64,000 nucleotides of DNA, from contig JAACJM010000198.1 in NCBI GenBank assembly GCA_013368315.1, positions 62,001 through 126,000 on the forward strand, in the 5' to 3' direction. How positions within the stretch are numbered: position 1 is the stretch's first letter; each line of letters starts with the position of its first letter. Source of the DNA: Tetrapyrgos nigripes (lineage: Eukaryota; Basidiomycota; Agaricomycetes; Agaricales; Campanellaceae). A program made the position numbers and the translations under genes. The notes beneath the pieces are model-generated. The model saw nothing but the letters and a program-made list of their open reading frames with translations, searched no databases and had not been told where the DNA came from. Positions 1-12,501 of the stretch are shown here, piece by piece.

Positions 1-3000
1 CTGCTTTCAACACAGGCCGACTCGCTGACATCTTATCATTCGCACCATTCTGGTCGACCTGCCTTAAGCTTGAGACAGGATATGCAAGACCCGCCAGTCA
101 TACAAATAGAAGAACTAGACGAAACGCCATTCTCTGTGAGTCCTTGACTCGGCGCATCAGGTTGTTTCCAGGCGTTCTGACTGCTTGCTTGCATTTTTTC
201 CGCCGTCTAGCAATCATTTTCAGAATTATTTGAGTACTATTTCATCTCCAACGTCGAATCATTTCTTCCAGCTCTTCCTGAGAGGTCTATGGATATTAAT
301 TTGGATGGCGCTATTCCCGAGAGGTCTATGGAAATGCTACTGGATGTCGCCGAGCCCTTAGAGTTCAAGGACCCTATGATTGAGACGAGCTTCAATGTTG
401 AAGTGAGTTGCACTTTTCTTCACTTTTTGACATCTCATGTCAATTCATCCCCCCAGCAAATCACCAATTTGAAGGAACTAGATTCTCAATGGGACGATGA
501 TGAGATAGACGTGTGTGCTCCATAGCATTTATCCTGAGATTTCTGTCGCTAATGTTTCAACGTCTACTCTACAGGAAATTATCGTCATATCTCCGAGACT
601 CACTAATCGACTATCGCCTCTCTCCATTACACGTCAAGATGGTCCCAGTCGCCCTGACACTTCAACTGGGGTCATGCCATTACAGACTCCTAAAGTCCAA
701 GAGATAACACCAACGCTTTCTTCCTTAAAAGATTTCGATTTGCTGGATTATACCAATATCAGTGCACACCTACTTCCCATATCTTTCATCCGCCATAAGG
801 AATCTCGTCACGTATATGTCATCAAACGTTTTGTCACGACCACTACCCAGGACATGCTACAAGAGTTGTCGGTATTGGAGACGCTTGATGACTTGGATTG
901 CCCTTTTGTACCCCGTATTCGGTGGCGGGTTTTCGATGAACATGGCGTGGGCATCATTACGGTAAGAGTCGTTTCCAGCTATGTAAGAATGCAAGACTAA
1001 GGATTTTTTTCTAGGATTCTCATCCTGGTGGAAGCTTACTTTACTATGTGCTGCAAGATGGTCCTTTAGATGACGATAATCTTCTGCTCTGCGCATCCGA
1101 GATTGTGAGCAGCTCCATCCTTTGAAAATATGATAATCTTCTGACAGTCATTCTCGTTCAGGCCGAGGCTATCTCCACACTCCACAGTGTCGGAATCCGT
1201 CACCGTGACCTCAATCCCAGCAACATTCTAATTGGCTCTGACGGCCACTTTTGCCTGACGGGCTTCGACTTTGCTTGTTCACCTTATCCCAAGCGTAGTT
1301 CGGTCATTCCAGCGAAAGACGGTAGTAACGCAAAACAAGTCCCGACTCGAGACTACGAATATCGTGCACCTGAGCTCCTCCTTGGTTGGACTGAAGATGA
1401 AGCTGTGGATTCGTGGAGTTTTGGTTGTTTGCTATACTTTATGGCTGTTGGAAAGGTATGTTCTGCTCTTCCCGCTTATACAGTTGAGCTCGGTATACTG
1501 ACGCGTATGTTCCTTTTCTCTGACGTAGCATGCTTTCGAGTTCGGGCTTCTAGAGCCGCGTAATAAGATATTGACGCAAGTAGCTTTTAGCTCAGAGTGG
1601 TGCCGCAGTGAGTCGAGACAGATAATTGGGGATTTGATCTCGGAGGTGAGTTTGCCACTCTAGCCTATTCTGCTCATATTTACTGAAGGGTTTGGTGTTA
1701 GTGTATGGAATGCAACCCTCGGCTACGTCTCAATGTACACAGTATCAAGGCTCATCCGTACTTTGCATCAATGTTAGTAGTCTCGCAACCTGCTCATTGG
1801 CTTGGAAATCTGATTTGTTTGTTTGGGTTCAGGGATTGGGCGAAACTCAGGCAGCAAGGTTATCAAGGTGCGCTATATGCCTTCGCATCTTCTCCAACTT
1901 CTGAACATGAGAATGCAGCACCCTACATTCCGAGTGCCTATAACTTCAGTAACAGAGTGCCTTCTGTCCAGCGTCTGGCTCAAGCAATAGCAGCAACAAC
2001 CCCCGATTCTACGTCTCCTTTACTGCAAGGAAACATTAAAGACCCCTCACCACAAATGCTGCTCGAAGAAAATGTCGAAGAGCCTTCACCTCAAGTGTCC
2101 GACGATCAGAAGACTCCCGTGGAACCCGAAAACTTCAACCGCTTCTCAAGCACAAGCTCCAGCTCCGACCTCAAACCTGCCTCGCTCTACTCTCTTCAAG
2201 CAAGGCATAGCGTCCAGGACCTTCTGCCGAAGATCTTCAGGTCACCTTCCTTAGACGAACACGCTCTAGAAGAAAGCAAGTCTCGCTTCTCCCATCCCGA
2301 GATTAGTATTGAACGCTCTCCTATCGTCCGAGTTCCTTCCTACCAACGATTGACAGGAGCCAATGTCGATATGAGGCCCGAAGAACGCATGGCCCTCTTT
2401 TGGGAAAACATCGACCAAGACGTCAAAGTTGTCAAACCATCACCCAAGCACTGGTTCGGGAAGACGACTACGATTATGGAGGCCCCGCCTTCACCTCCTT
2501 CACCTCTCAACCTCACTTCGTCCATATACGAGCCCGCTTATCCTGGTGGATCCCGGTATCGCAAACTTCGTAAACAACGCTCATCCATCATCACTTCCCA
2601 AACTCAACGAATCTCTCAACTTTTCACTCGCGCATCCATGTCCAATCTTTCGCAAAACAAGTCTCACAAGATCAGAAGGCCGAAGAGTACACCAGTTCTT
2701 CATACTGATGACAAGCTCCAGACGCTTAGTTCTGACAACAGGATGAATAAAGTTGAAGAACACTCACCACTCCAGCGCGTAGGGGAGAAGGAGAACGTCC
2801 CGTTGCAGCTACCTAGTGGGATTAAGCAGATTGGAAATGGCATTGGGTACACCTTCAAGCATAGCGTCCCGGATGTCTGCAAGACTAAGGCTTCTATCTG
2901 CTCTGGCAACGGCGGCAACATGGCTGGAATTGGGAGCGGGTCTAGGCTTGGTCTGGTTTAGGTTTAGGTCTGGGTTTAGGTTCTGGCACACAAGGAGGTG

Positions 3001-3743
3001 TCCCTGCACGTCCAGACACACGTACGCGTAGGAATAGACTCTTTGGCATTGGAACTCGAGGTGGGCCCAAGTCGACCAAGTCTAAATCAAAAATGAAGAC
3101 GACCGATTCCGTTTGGCAATTTTGGCAAGCCGAAACTGGAGCTGGAAATGGACCAGGCACTGGCTCTCGGGTGAACCTCACAAGGACGGAAGGAGCGGGG
3201 TACTCTACCCATTGTCAAGGCATCCGCAAGTCCAAGAGAACGAGTCATACGAGATGGCCTCCGCAGATGACGCCTATTCGGGAAACGAGGGAGTCGGAAT
3301 CGGATGCTGCAACCAGGAGTGATTTCAACGACAGGATTGGGAGTCTCGACGCAAACAATGTCGATGAAGATACAGACCCCCAATACGATGTTTTCCGATA
3401 CGGTTCGAGTTGGAGTATGCTCCCTGACGCTACTAGTGGTAGCAGGGAGTTGTTGACGTTGCCTGGAGTGGTTTGTATCGGTAATGCTTCCAATGTAGCG
3501 GAGATCTCACCGATGACGGCGACGGATTCTACTGTTGGGTATTCTCCCATTTCGGAATTGGGACCTTTGGAGCCTGGGACGAGGGTGCTTTCAGAGTCGT
3601 TGAGGGAGATTTTAAGAGGAGATGGAGGCGTTGGTGTCGGTGGCGTTGGAGCTAGTGGGAAGGACTCGTATATGAGTTTGGGTAGGGCTACGTTGAGGTT
3701 AATTGGCTCGACTTCTACGTTGGCGTTGGGGAGGCGTGACTAG
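1..3743 (+). CDS. AGC-like protein kinase homologue, 5' end outside the window; DFG changed to GFD; one frame slip
   Basis: A multi-exon gene already open at base 1. Short exons (for example 562-960, after an intron ending CTACAG) give a kinase fold: VYVIKRF (probable ATP lysine), HRDLNPSNIL (catalytic loop, Asp present), YRAPELLLGW (APE) and DSWSFGCLLYFM (helix F). HPYFASM joined to DWAKLRQQGY across a 62-nt intron (1772-1833) resembles the AGC-kinase C-lobe end. The activation-segment start reads GHFCLTGFDFA where AGC kinases have TDFGFA, so the metal-binding Asp is Gly; catalysis is doubtful. About 600 residues of Ser/Pro-rich, probably disordered sequence follow. Near 2950 the frame changes and continues as GLGLGLGLGSGTQ to the stop at 3743. 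One base missing around 2950 explains this; an intron 2816-2961 with a poor GTGGGA donor is the alternative. A polyadenylation-like AATAAA lies at 3852. Confidence 0.8.
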
Positions 3744-3976
3744 GATTGCGTGGGTTTTGTCTGTATAGCGTCGTTTGTGTGATGGAGTTTGCACGTTTGT
3801 TTTTCTGATCTTTCTCGTCTGTAGGACTTTGTCTATTGTACATGTAATTGTAATAAAGACCAATATCTAATACCGCATTGTGTAAAAATTCACGTCTATG
3901 TTCAGACTTCTAGGTTAGCAAGTAGCTTTTGTTTCAAGCTGCGAGTATCTCCTTTTTGCCCCGACTTGATGACAGC
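3744..3976. other. 3' flank of the kinase gene
   Basis: Non-coding. It contains an AATAAA-like signal about 110 bases after the kinase stop, then AT-rich sequence up to the tRNA gene. Nothing else recognised. Confidence 0.5.
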
Positions 3977-4058
3977 GGTCTAATAGTGTAGTGGTTAGCA
4001 CATGGGATTTTGAAATTAAAAGTTTCCCATAACCCAGGTTCGAGTCCTGGTTAGACCT
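3977..4058 (+). tRNA. tRNA-Gln (anticodon TTG) with a 10-nt intron
   Basis: The cloverleaf folds by eye. Acceptor stem GGTCTAA pairs with TTAGACC over 7 bp, with discriminator T. The D arm is GTGTAGTGGTTAGCAC. The anticodon stem TGGGA pairs with TCCCA, with loop TT-TTG-A. The T arm is CCAGGTTCGAGTCCTGG. Removing 4014-4023, directly after position 37 where eukaryotic tRNA introns sit, leaves a standard 72-nt body. The sequence resembles fungal tRNA-Gln(UUG). Confidence 0.93.
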
Positions 4059-6238
4059 CTCGTTTTCGTCGTTCTTTTGCTCGTTCTTACCAGGATTCTT
4101 GTCTCTAAAAATTAATTTTGCTAAAACGATGTACCTGGCCCACTTTCATCATGAGGTAGTAAGGCTGTTTGAGCAAGGTCCCAACTCTTCCTAATGGCCC
4201 GGTCCATGGAATAAGTACACAAGTAGTAAGCTATCAGATTATTAAGTGCTAATCTTTGTGAACTCGCCCTTGAACACCTCTCGCACTGATGTCCACTCTA
4301 ATTAAGAACGTCGTTTCAGCCTCCAAAGTACTTACGCGCACCCTAGCTCACAATTTGATTGATTAGGCGTGGGCTGTTAGAGACTACTAGTCCTGAAGCG
4401 GTCATGAATATGGATATCTCCCTTGTCTTTCTTTTCTCGCATGTCCTCAAGCCTGATCTAATAGTAATCCTCTTCATCGTCAGTCCACCTTCTCACTCTT
4501 TCAGCCAAACCGGCATAGTGGTCTGCCTTGTCACTGTCAGTAGCCTTCAAGTTGTGCAACGTGTAAGCGCATGAGGCGTAACTAGTAGCAACAAGCACTG
4601 AAGCAAGGATCTGCTCAATTGTACCTTTTCAATCACGTTTACTCTAGGACCAGAGAAGATACGAACTTATTGAATGATTTACCTTTGCCTTTGAAACGTC
4701 GACATCAAGCCTTCCATGGTTGATTCTCATTCTCATTTTCATTTTGCATTGCGTTGTGTGGTTGCCAGCCTCAGGTTGCTGCCTTGTGGGTCGACAGTTT
4801 AACATAACCTCTAGATCTCCTGACCGACCGAGGATAGTACAAGTCTCCGGTGAGCACGCGCTCGACCATCAATACATCAAGCTTAAGCACGGTGGTAGTA
4901 GCCTCATGTACTTCAAGTTATCTATTTTTTTCGAGGCACCTTCAACTTCGCTTCCGAAAGCACGCGTACGCGCAGCTTCGAATCCGGATCCGAAGCTGGG
5001 TACCAACGATAACGTTGCACGTTTGCACAACTCCAAGTCTTCTTGTAAGTACTTCATTCCATATGCATTCTTCATTCACGAGGCAAGTTACTAAAGTACT
5101 AAAGACTCGTACTCGAAACAATCACCTATTTATTCAAGTTTGATTATTTAATTTGATTCAAGTGAGCAGTAAAGAAAAGAACGCAAAACGTAAATGTTAC
5201 TCATTTACTGTACATGTACAATGCATATATACAAGGAGTTACAACAAGAGGGAATTGCTTCGATGCAGGAATTATTACAAAAACAAGTGAATCGTAGAGG
5301 GAGGCACAGAAGCGCGAAGAAAAGAAGAAAAAGAATCGGAAGCGCTTGCAAATCAAAGTAGTAGAGTAGTAGTAAGTACTCAGTCAGGAACATCAGAGCC
5401 GTGGCTGAAACGAAAGAATGAAGGAGTGTCATTTTGTGTGAAAGAGCGGTGAGTTCAGAAAAGGGCTTCGAAGAAGGAAAGCAAATAAACGAAGGATGTC
5501 GGGGAACGAACGTGGTCTGCAAAGACGAAGTAGGAATACAAGACCTAGTTGGACTAGAGGTATTCGGAACAAATATAAATATCACAAAAAAGTCAAGAAA
5601 GTCCATGCAAGATGTGTCCTGCTCGAAACGACGATGGATCATGGATGGAAGGAATGGGTATTACAATCTGAAGCCACAGTTTCGTCGCTGCGGCTTGATG
5701 GTATACTAGAATATGAGAATAAAAACGTGTGTGTACGTACGATTATGCGTCAAGACAACGCGAAGAAGACCTATAAACGTGAGGGTTACAAGAGATAATG
5801 GTGAAGGAATTAAGACTTCAAAGCGTCAACATGACGATAAGGGAACGTGAATAGAGAGAGTGGCAAAATAACGAGCGATTATACGTATAGCGTATCATTT
5901 AAAAACGAAAAAGCTTTAGAATAGGCAGATATGAAGGTTAACAATAACAATAACATCAAGTGAGAGAATGAGATGAGAGACGGGGTTAGGGGCTTCTAGC
6001 ACTAGAGTCTAGACCGACCGTGTGAATCCCGTAAATTTATCAACGAACGGACCCGGTTGACCGTCATCGACCTAGAATAAAGAGCAGCATCCAATGAGTC
6101 TCTCCTCACGAACGAACAAAAAGCCAGCCATGACAATGAAAACTCACCAAAAGAATCAAAAGCTCGAGGATACCTAACACCTAATCCTGTTCATCCTCCG
6201 AGTCACAATCCAAATGACTCTTCGCACTCCAGTAACCA
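4059..6238. other. Intergenic stretch; right part is the 3' flank of the Ser/Pro-rich gene
   Basis: About 2.2 kb with no supportable gene. Open frames of 70-145 codons occur, the longest on the minus strand at 5205-5642, but they are hydrophobic, AT-rich and match no family I recognise. Bases about 5900-6238 probably hold the 3' UTR of the minus-strand gene that ends at 6239. Confidence 0.5.
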
Positions 6239-8888
6239 CTACAACTGCTCGAGTTCCCTTCGAGTTCCCATTCCGCCCCTGCTTCTACATCCGACTTTAA
6301 CTCCACCAACAACTCCCACTCGCTCAACCTCAGCCTCAGCCTTCATTGCTCCAGATCTCGGGGTAACAAAAGACGTAGCAGCGGGCGCAGACGAAGATAA
6401 CGGTGCCAGCCAACCACCCATAGGCGTTCCACACCTCGTCCTTGCTTTTCTACTCCTGCTATCCTCCCCATCCCCCTTCAAAGGCACCTTTTTGATCACC
6501 AGCGGTTGCGTAGACGCGGGCCTAGAGGGATACGTAAACGAACGCACAAACGTAGGCGTCACCGGACTCGGAATGGGTGTTTTCTCCGGGTCTAACGGGT
6601 CCTCTCGGAGTCCTTTTGGTACGAGATCAAACGCAGGAATCTCCTCTAGGTGCATCTTCTTCAATTCTTTGAGCTCCTCCAACGCCAACTTGTCGACGGA
6701 ACTGATCGAAGAGGAAATGGAAGTAGCGCTCCATCGAGAAGGACTTAATGGACTTGACGGGACACGTACAGCATGTGTGGGAGGGGAGTTTGTCGAGATT
6801 GATTTGGAGGAGTTAGTACGGGAGAGAGATTGAGAGAGTATGGATGGGGATGGGGATGAGGATGAGGATATGGGGATGGAGCCGTTGATGCCAGGGCTAG
6901 CCGGTGAACTAGGAACCGGAGTAGCAGAAGATGAAGAAGTTGAAGTCGGCATCAAGGGACTTGGTCTGCTCGGCCTCTCGATGCTTGACTTTGTCGTTGG
7001 CAGCGTCGATGTAGGCCTCAATATCGACCTCGCATCGTCAGAAGTCGAACTAGGAGGGGTGATAGGCGATACGGAAGTGGGTATGTGCGCCTGAATCTCC
7101 ACCACCAGTGCCTGTATTATCGAATTTGACTTGGAAATCATAACGGACGGAGGTTGGACTTGGGAAGGGATAGGCGGTAACGGGATACTCGGAGGTGGAG
7201 CCGCTGGTGCAGCCACACCACTAGCAACAGAAGACCCTGATGCAGACGAAGAAGTGGAGGCAGACGTCTTCGGCCTCGACAAAGTCCTCGCTCTCAGCTT
7301 TGCCTTGGTAGCCTCTGACAACTGCTGAGGGCGCTCAGAATGAGCCTGGTTGATCAGTCCCGCCGTTGGTGGCAGCAGTGGAACATTATTCGCAGCTACT
7401 GGTAACCCAGTAACTGAGTCGAGGACCATTCTGTGACGGCCTATATGCGCGTTACCTTGTGCGGTAGCAGGTGGATGATGGATAGGAAGAGCGAGGCTTG
7501 ACCCGAGGGAGAAGTTACTCGCCGAGCCAACGGAAGAGTTGGAGGAAACGAGGGTAGAGGACGAGACAGAACGCACGGATCGTACGGAGTTGGATTGGGT
7601 AGATTTGGCGGAATAGGAGGAAGGAGGAACAGAGCGCATAGGTCGTAGAGAGGGTACTGATCGGGACGAACGAGGGCCAGCACTTGTACCAGACTCGCGA
7701 GAGGAAACTGAGGAAGCACTGTAACATCAAGTCAGAATCAGACGCACATGGGCTTGTCATAAGATAGACTCACACATACTCTGGTGCAGGCTTCCTTGGG
7801 AACCGTCTCTGACTCAAGCCATCTACAGCCAGTGCGCCATCGACACCAGGATCATCAGGGATCGCAGGAAGAGGTATCGCAGGCGGAACGGAAGGAGATC
7901 TCACGATCTTGGCCGAACTAGGAATGGGAGGAAACTGGTCGATAACCCTGGCCACCTCAAAGCTGGATTGTGGCTGAGAGCGTCCAGCTGGCTCAGGTTG
8001 GGGCTTTTTCTTCTGCAACTGCTTCTTCCTCGGCTTTTTCTCGATCGGGACTGGAATAGCGATAGAGCTGGCCTTAGTAAGGGCCTTTGACCTCCGTATA
8101 AGCTCTTCCGATTCTGATGAACAGGAATCTGTATGCGGAAGATTCAGAGTCCAATCTTCCGCGGATCGGTTCTGAGGAGAAGCAGGAGGACTAGGAAGAG
8201 GGCACGAAGGAGGAGGTAGTGGCGGACGCTTGGAAGAGGAAAGTCGACTTGGTAGAGTCTTCGCGTTTGCAGAAGGGGATTGGAGGATAACCTCGACCTG
8301 ACCTTTGACAAAAGGATCTTTTTCATCAGACGGAGAAATAGTGGCATCGCAGGAAGAGGACCGCCAATGCGAGGAGACGGTGGAAGAAATAGAAGACAAG
8401 CGTATGGATGGAGAACGCGGAGGAGTAGGAGGGTATGCTGATTCAGAGGAACACGAAGAACAGGACGCGTCGACCTCGGCTATTGGCGTAGACGGCTGAC
8501 TGGATTTGGAAAATATGAACGACATGCCCATTTCGTGACGTGAAGCCAACGGGAGATACGGCATAAATAAGGCATCTGCCGTTTCGTCCAAGAGCGATAC
8601 CTTTTGAATCGGCAAGTTGGGGAGGTGGTGCGGAGGTGACGGAGATGGCGCGTCGAAATGGCGGGATGTTGTGGAACGCAAAAGGAGAGACTTGATTTTA
8701 CGGATGACTTTTGGGCTATGGCCGACGCTGTGGCCGACGGAAGGAGGATGTTGAAGGAGTTTCGCCGCGTGGTCAGATAGAGAAAGCGGAAGATCCTTGT
8801 CATAGTCCAGCGCCGAGGAGACGAGTTCCGCGAAATCGCTCAGCGAGAAAGTCGACGAAGACATTTGGGGAACACCAGAATCCAACAA
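6239..8888 (-). CDS. Large Ser/Pro-rich protein of unknown function
   Basis: Two exons: 8888-7774 and 7718-6239. They are separated by a 55-nt phase-2 intron with donor GTGAGT and acceptor TTACAG, giving 864 residues. The first 130 residues look the most structured (FSLSDFAELVSSALDYDKDL, then VIRKIKSLLLR and KVSLLDETADALFMPYLPLA). The rest is dominated by Ser, Pro, Thr and Ala, with proline strings such as PPLPPPSCPLPSPP and basic runs (KKPRKKQLQKKK at about residue 280), and is probably disordered. I recognise no catalytic domain. A second in-frame ATG at residue 9 could also be the start. Proline and basic clusters would suit a scaffold or signalling partner, but that is a guess. Confidence 0.75.
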
Positions 8889-11800
8889 AGACGTCGTACT
8901 TATAAATAATTAACCTCACCCAATCTGTCCAAATTCGGACGCGACGATAGCACGTGTTGCGTCGCCCTATCTCCGCGCTCTAAGATCCTCGCCAGATGCA
9001 GGAAATATTGCCTTATCTCCACATTCCCGGCGACGTACTACCGGTCGTCACTCTCTTTTTCCTTCCTCGATTTGTTCCCCTCGCTTGTTCAGCAGACTTT
9101 TTTTCTCCAGTCTTCACTCCTGCTTGCTTGTTTCCCGTAACTCTTCTCTAACAGGGCGTCCATGTCACCGACTGTCTCATTCTGCCAAATCACCGAGAGT
9201 AACGCTTACGCGCCCATACATGTACCGCTTTACGAACAAGTGGCGCCATCAGTCCTTCAAACCCTGGCCGCAGTATACTCTTACGACGACCATTAGCTAT
9301 CAATATTATTTGTCCGTTTCGTCTTCATTTGTGTAAATACCATGCCGCCCATTTTTACCTGAAGATCCTTACAAATTGCTATGACCGACCTCGACCTGGA
9401 CCCTCTTTAATTAACTTTTTGATGGATCCACGTTGGGCGGGAGGATGGAGACACTTTATTTCGAGGCACTGGCATGCCAAGCTAGTTCCTGTCCACATCT
9501 ATGTCCTTTCTGCTCTATCCATTTCCATCGAAAGGTCCGTCCACATTTATCGGCGATATCACAGTACACGCAAAGAGAGAAATACTCCGAGTCAAGCAAG
9601 AGAAGTCTGAATGTTTCAATTAGACCACATTTTCAAATCGCGGTATACTTTTGTACCTATAAGCGAACATCCTCAGACCTAAAGCCCGAAGAGTCGGTAC
9701 CTGGGAAGTCGGACCTGGGGACACCGTCGTCATGGACAACATAAGCATCGACGTCTTCGTCATAAACCACTCATGTTTTATTGTTTTATTGTTTCCCTTC
9801 ATCTTCCTAATTTCCAATCACTTTGTTCCGTTGAAGCGTTCTTTCTTCGTCTGAATCGTCTCTCCGTCTTCTATGCTTATGCATATCCACCCTCCAGTAT
9901 TTCGAAATACCCCCCTTTCTTCTACTTCATATTTTTGATTTTCTCCACGATCTCTTTCCTTAGTTTTCCAAGCTCAGGTTCCTCCTGACCCTCCCTCCAA
10001 CTCAGTCTCCTTCCGACACCTCTTACTATTAGGTCTGAGCAGAGCCATCCAATCATCAAACCAAACCACTTCGTTCCGTGGGACCGTGAACGTTCTTTCT
10101 TCGTCTCTTCATCATGTTCTATGTATACTAGAGTCTTCTATGAAATCGATTCCACCACGACTTTGTACGTCCCTTACAGGGAAGCATCCTCAAATTTTAG
10201 TTTTTCGGTTCCGGTTGTCTAAAAGCCTCTCCTATATTTCTTTCCTCCATTTCCAGACTCACTTGATTCCCCGTTCGCGCTTATCGTTCCTTGTCCCACC
10301 CCGCGTTTCCTCAAGCCCAGACAGAGTCGAGTCTCAAGCCCGTCTACGCAGAGTCCATCTCGAGCTCCTTACGAGTCTTCTGAGGTTCTGTAGCGTTTTT
10401 CCTGGCCAAACCCATCCAATCATTCTTCCTGTTCGGCAAATAAACACGCGCAATCGTGATATCGACTTTTCATGATCTTCGCAAGTACTAGTCTTCGGGT
10501 CATCCATACTGTATGCCAATCTGTACCGAAGTGAAGTCAATCATAAAAGTAGTGCTTGTCAATTTACTGAATACATATATGTATATGTACTTCTCGATCG
10601 ACATCGACGTTGCACTGACTCTCGAGTCTTCCTTCTCATACAATTCTCCTTCTTCTGGGCGCGTTCTGAGCGACTGTTCGAGTCTTCTAGTCTTCTCCGG
10701 GCTCCCCCGACCGCCGACTCCTATGTAAGTCTTTGAGAAAATCTCGACTCCGAGTCTTGAATTGCTTGGCCGTCGGCTCTCGTACCGGTCGGTGCCATTG
10801 TGATGCTTCTTTTCAAGCTCGTAGCAAGTACTGCACATAGTCGATCTTTTGCTAGTACTAACGAGGCATCGGGCCCCGGGGCTCGACTTCGTCATATGCT
10901 ACTCTTTAAACCTCACTTGGAAGGCCAAGGCCTTCAGCTTCGTGAGAGGCACAGCGTGAGTTACAATTGCAATTCGCTTTCTTTGCGCATGCGCTTGTGC
11001 CTTCAAACGCATGAGCAGTAAGTACTAGTACTAGTAAGTTCTTGGTACATATCACGGAGCTTGCTGAGCATGGGGCCAATGACTCAGAGGCATTCAATTT
11101 TGCTGAGTTTAGATAACGCATGGATACTTACACGTCCAAGCCGACTCCGTCTATATCCATTCCATTCAAATACCATTCAAGATACTTAATTCCATCTTGT
11201 TTCCTCCCTAAAGTCCTTCCTTCTTCCCTAGTAGCTTCACTTATGAGTCAATGCACGTAGAAGTGGATCCTCGAAGATCATTAACTACTACTTATGATCA
11301 GCTGGAGGCCTGGAGTCTTACATATAACACGAAATAATTATTAATAGCAATGAAGCCCTACTGATTGGCTCGAGGTCCGGATCCGAGAGCACTGTCTCCG
11401 GTAAGTACCAGTCCTTGAGCTTCTTCTTCCCGGTGGTCGAAGGCGCGGTTGTCATTAATATTGACAGTGGAACTCACTGGCTGGATGTTGCCAATAATGC
11501 ATCAGGAGTAGTAGTAATACCGTATGCATGTCAACTTGTTGCCAATTGGCACGCTCGAGTACCTGCCGGGTCGACGATTCGCGTTTGTCAATGAGAGACT
11601 TCTCTTCTCTCTCCCAATTGGAATTGCAATTGATCTGCATAGCACGGGAATGGCCATGGTACCGTGAAATTTGACTTAAACCTTCAATGGTTAACGTTAC
11701 GGTTATGCTTAGACGATATTTGATCGAAAATGTTCAGATCAAGGAAGAGGAAGCCTCTTAAGAACTGCCACCAGACGGTCGTCGGTTAGTCAGTGGTGTC

Positions 11801-11987
11801 ATAATTGGAATTATTCGCGAACAATAGTCAAATTGCGGGGTGTGAATATATAGTACATACACCCAGCTTTCGGAAATAGGGGCCGACTGATCGAGCGATC
11901 GAGCGATCGAAGGTTTACTATATTTCAAACGCGACGCTTCTATACGAGCGAGTACATATGTGCTTTCTGTCTTGTCATTCGACATTA
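8889..11987. other. Gene-poor intergenic region
   Basis: About 3.1 kb without a convincing gene on either strand; open frames are short and lack family resemblance. The first few hundred bases upstream of 8888 must hold the promoter of the minus-strand gene. The segment is rich in short recurring words: AGTACT/AGTACTAG occurs many times (for example near 10485, 10850 and 11025), CGAGTCTTC recurs near 10620-10760, and 11887-11910 holds a short GATCGAGC tandem. Confidence 0.45.
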
Positions 11988-12068
11988 CCGACCTTAGCTC
12001 AGTTGGAAGAGCACAAGACTGTAAAAGGATAAATCTTGGGGTCGCCTGTTCGAACCAGGCAGGTCGGA
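11988..12068 (+). tRNA. tRNA-Tyr (anticodon GTA) with an 8-nt intron
   Basis: Acceptor stem CCGACCT pairs with AGGTCGG, with discriminator A. The D arm region is TAGCTCAGTTGGAAGAGCA. The anticodon stem CAAGA pairs with TCTTG around loop CT-GTA-A, and the intron AAGGATAA follows position 37. The T arm is GCCTGTTCGAACCAGGC. The intron position and the GTA anticodon are typical of eukaryotic tRNA-Tyr. A decayed second copy lies about 350 bases downstream. Confidence 0.93.
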
Positions 12069-12416
12069 TCAGAAGTTTCCGCAGTGATGTACTTTTGGAC
12101 TGTCCATCTTTCCTTCTTTTTACTTTCTGCTACAATATTTTGATACATACATGTAGATGACATGTAGAGGCCTAAGCCATCTATACTGCCATCGTGGGAT
12201 GGACAGTTTATTATCTTTCCTCCCTCGCACTTTCGTATCAGAGACTCAGAGGAACGCGTTCAACGCTTTGTTCCTAGAAAGTACGCGTTTACATCCGTTT
12301 TACATCCGTTGATAGGGCCAAAGCAAAGTCTAAAATGATCGAGTGAAAGCTTTTGAATTGACGCGACGCGTCAAGTCATAGCGAAGGCTCTGAGCTCATC
12401 CTCGCTACTCATGAAA

Positions 12417-12501
12417 CCGACCTTAGCCCAGTTGGAAGGGCACAAGACTGAATGTATGAATCTTTGTGTGTCCATTTGAACTTTGAAGCAGGCAGGTCGG
12501 A
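12417..12501 (+). pseudogene. Decayed tRNA-Tyr copy
   Basis: It shares the acceptor stem halves CCGACCT and AGGTCGG and most of the D arm (TTAGCCCAGTTGGAAGGGCACAA) with the gene at 11988. The T arm is destroyed by substitutions and extra bases (TTTGAACTTTGAAGCAGGC). The anticodon loop after CAAGA reads CTGAAT, so position 34-36 would be GAA instead of GTA. The D-stem substitutions are paired (GCTC to GCCC with GAGC to GGGC), so that arm can still fold. No functional T loop remains, so I call it a pseudogene. Confidence 0.8.

Noticed and set aside
2940..2990. TTAGGT-like repeats as a telomere remnant
   Set aside because: Only a few imperfect units and they lie inside a coding Gly-Leu repeat.
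5205..5642. 145-codon minus-strand open frame, strongly hydrophobic
   Set aside because: No splice or start context, AT-rich, no family; most likely chance in a spacer.
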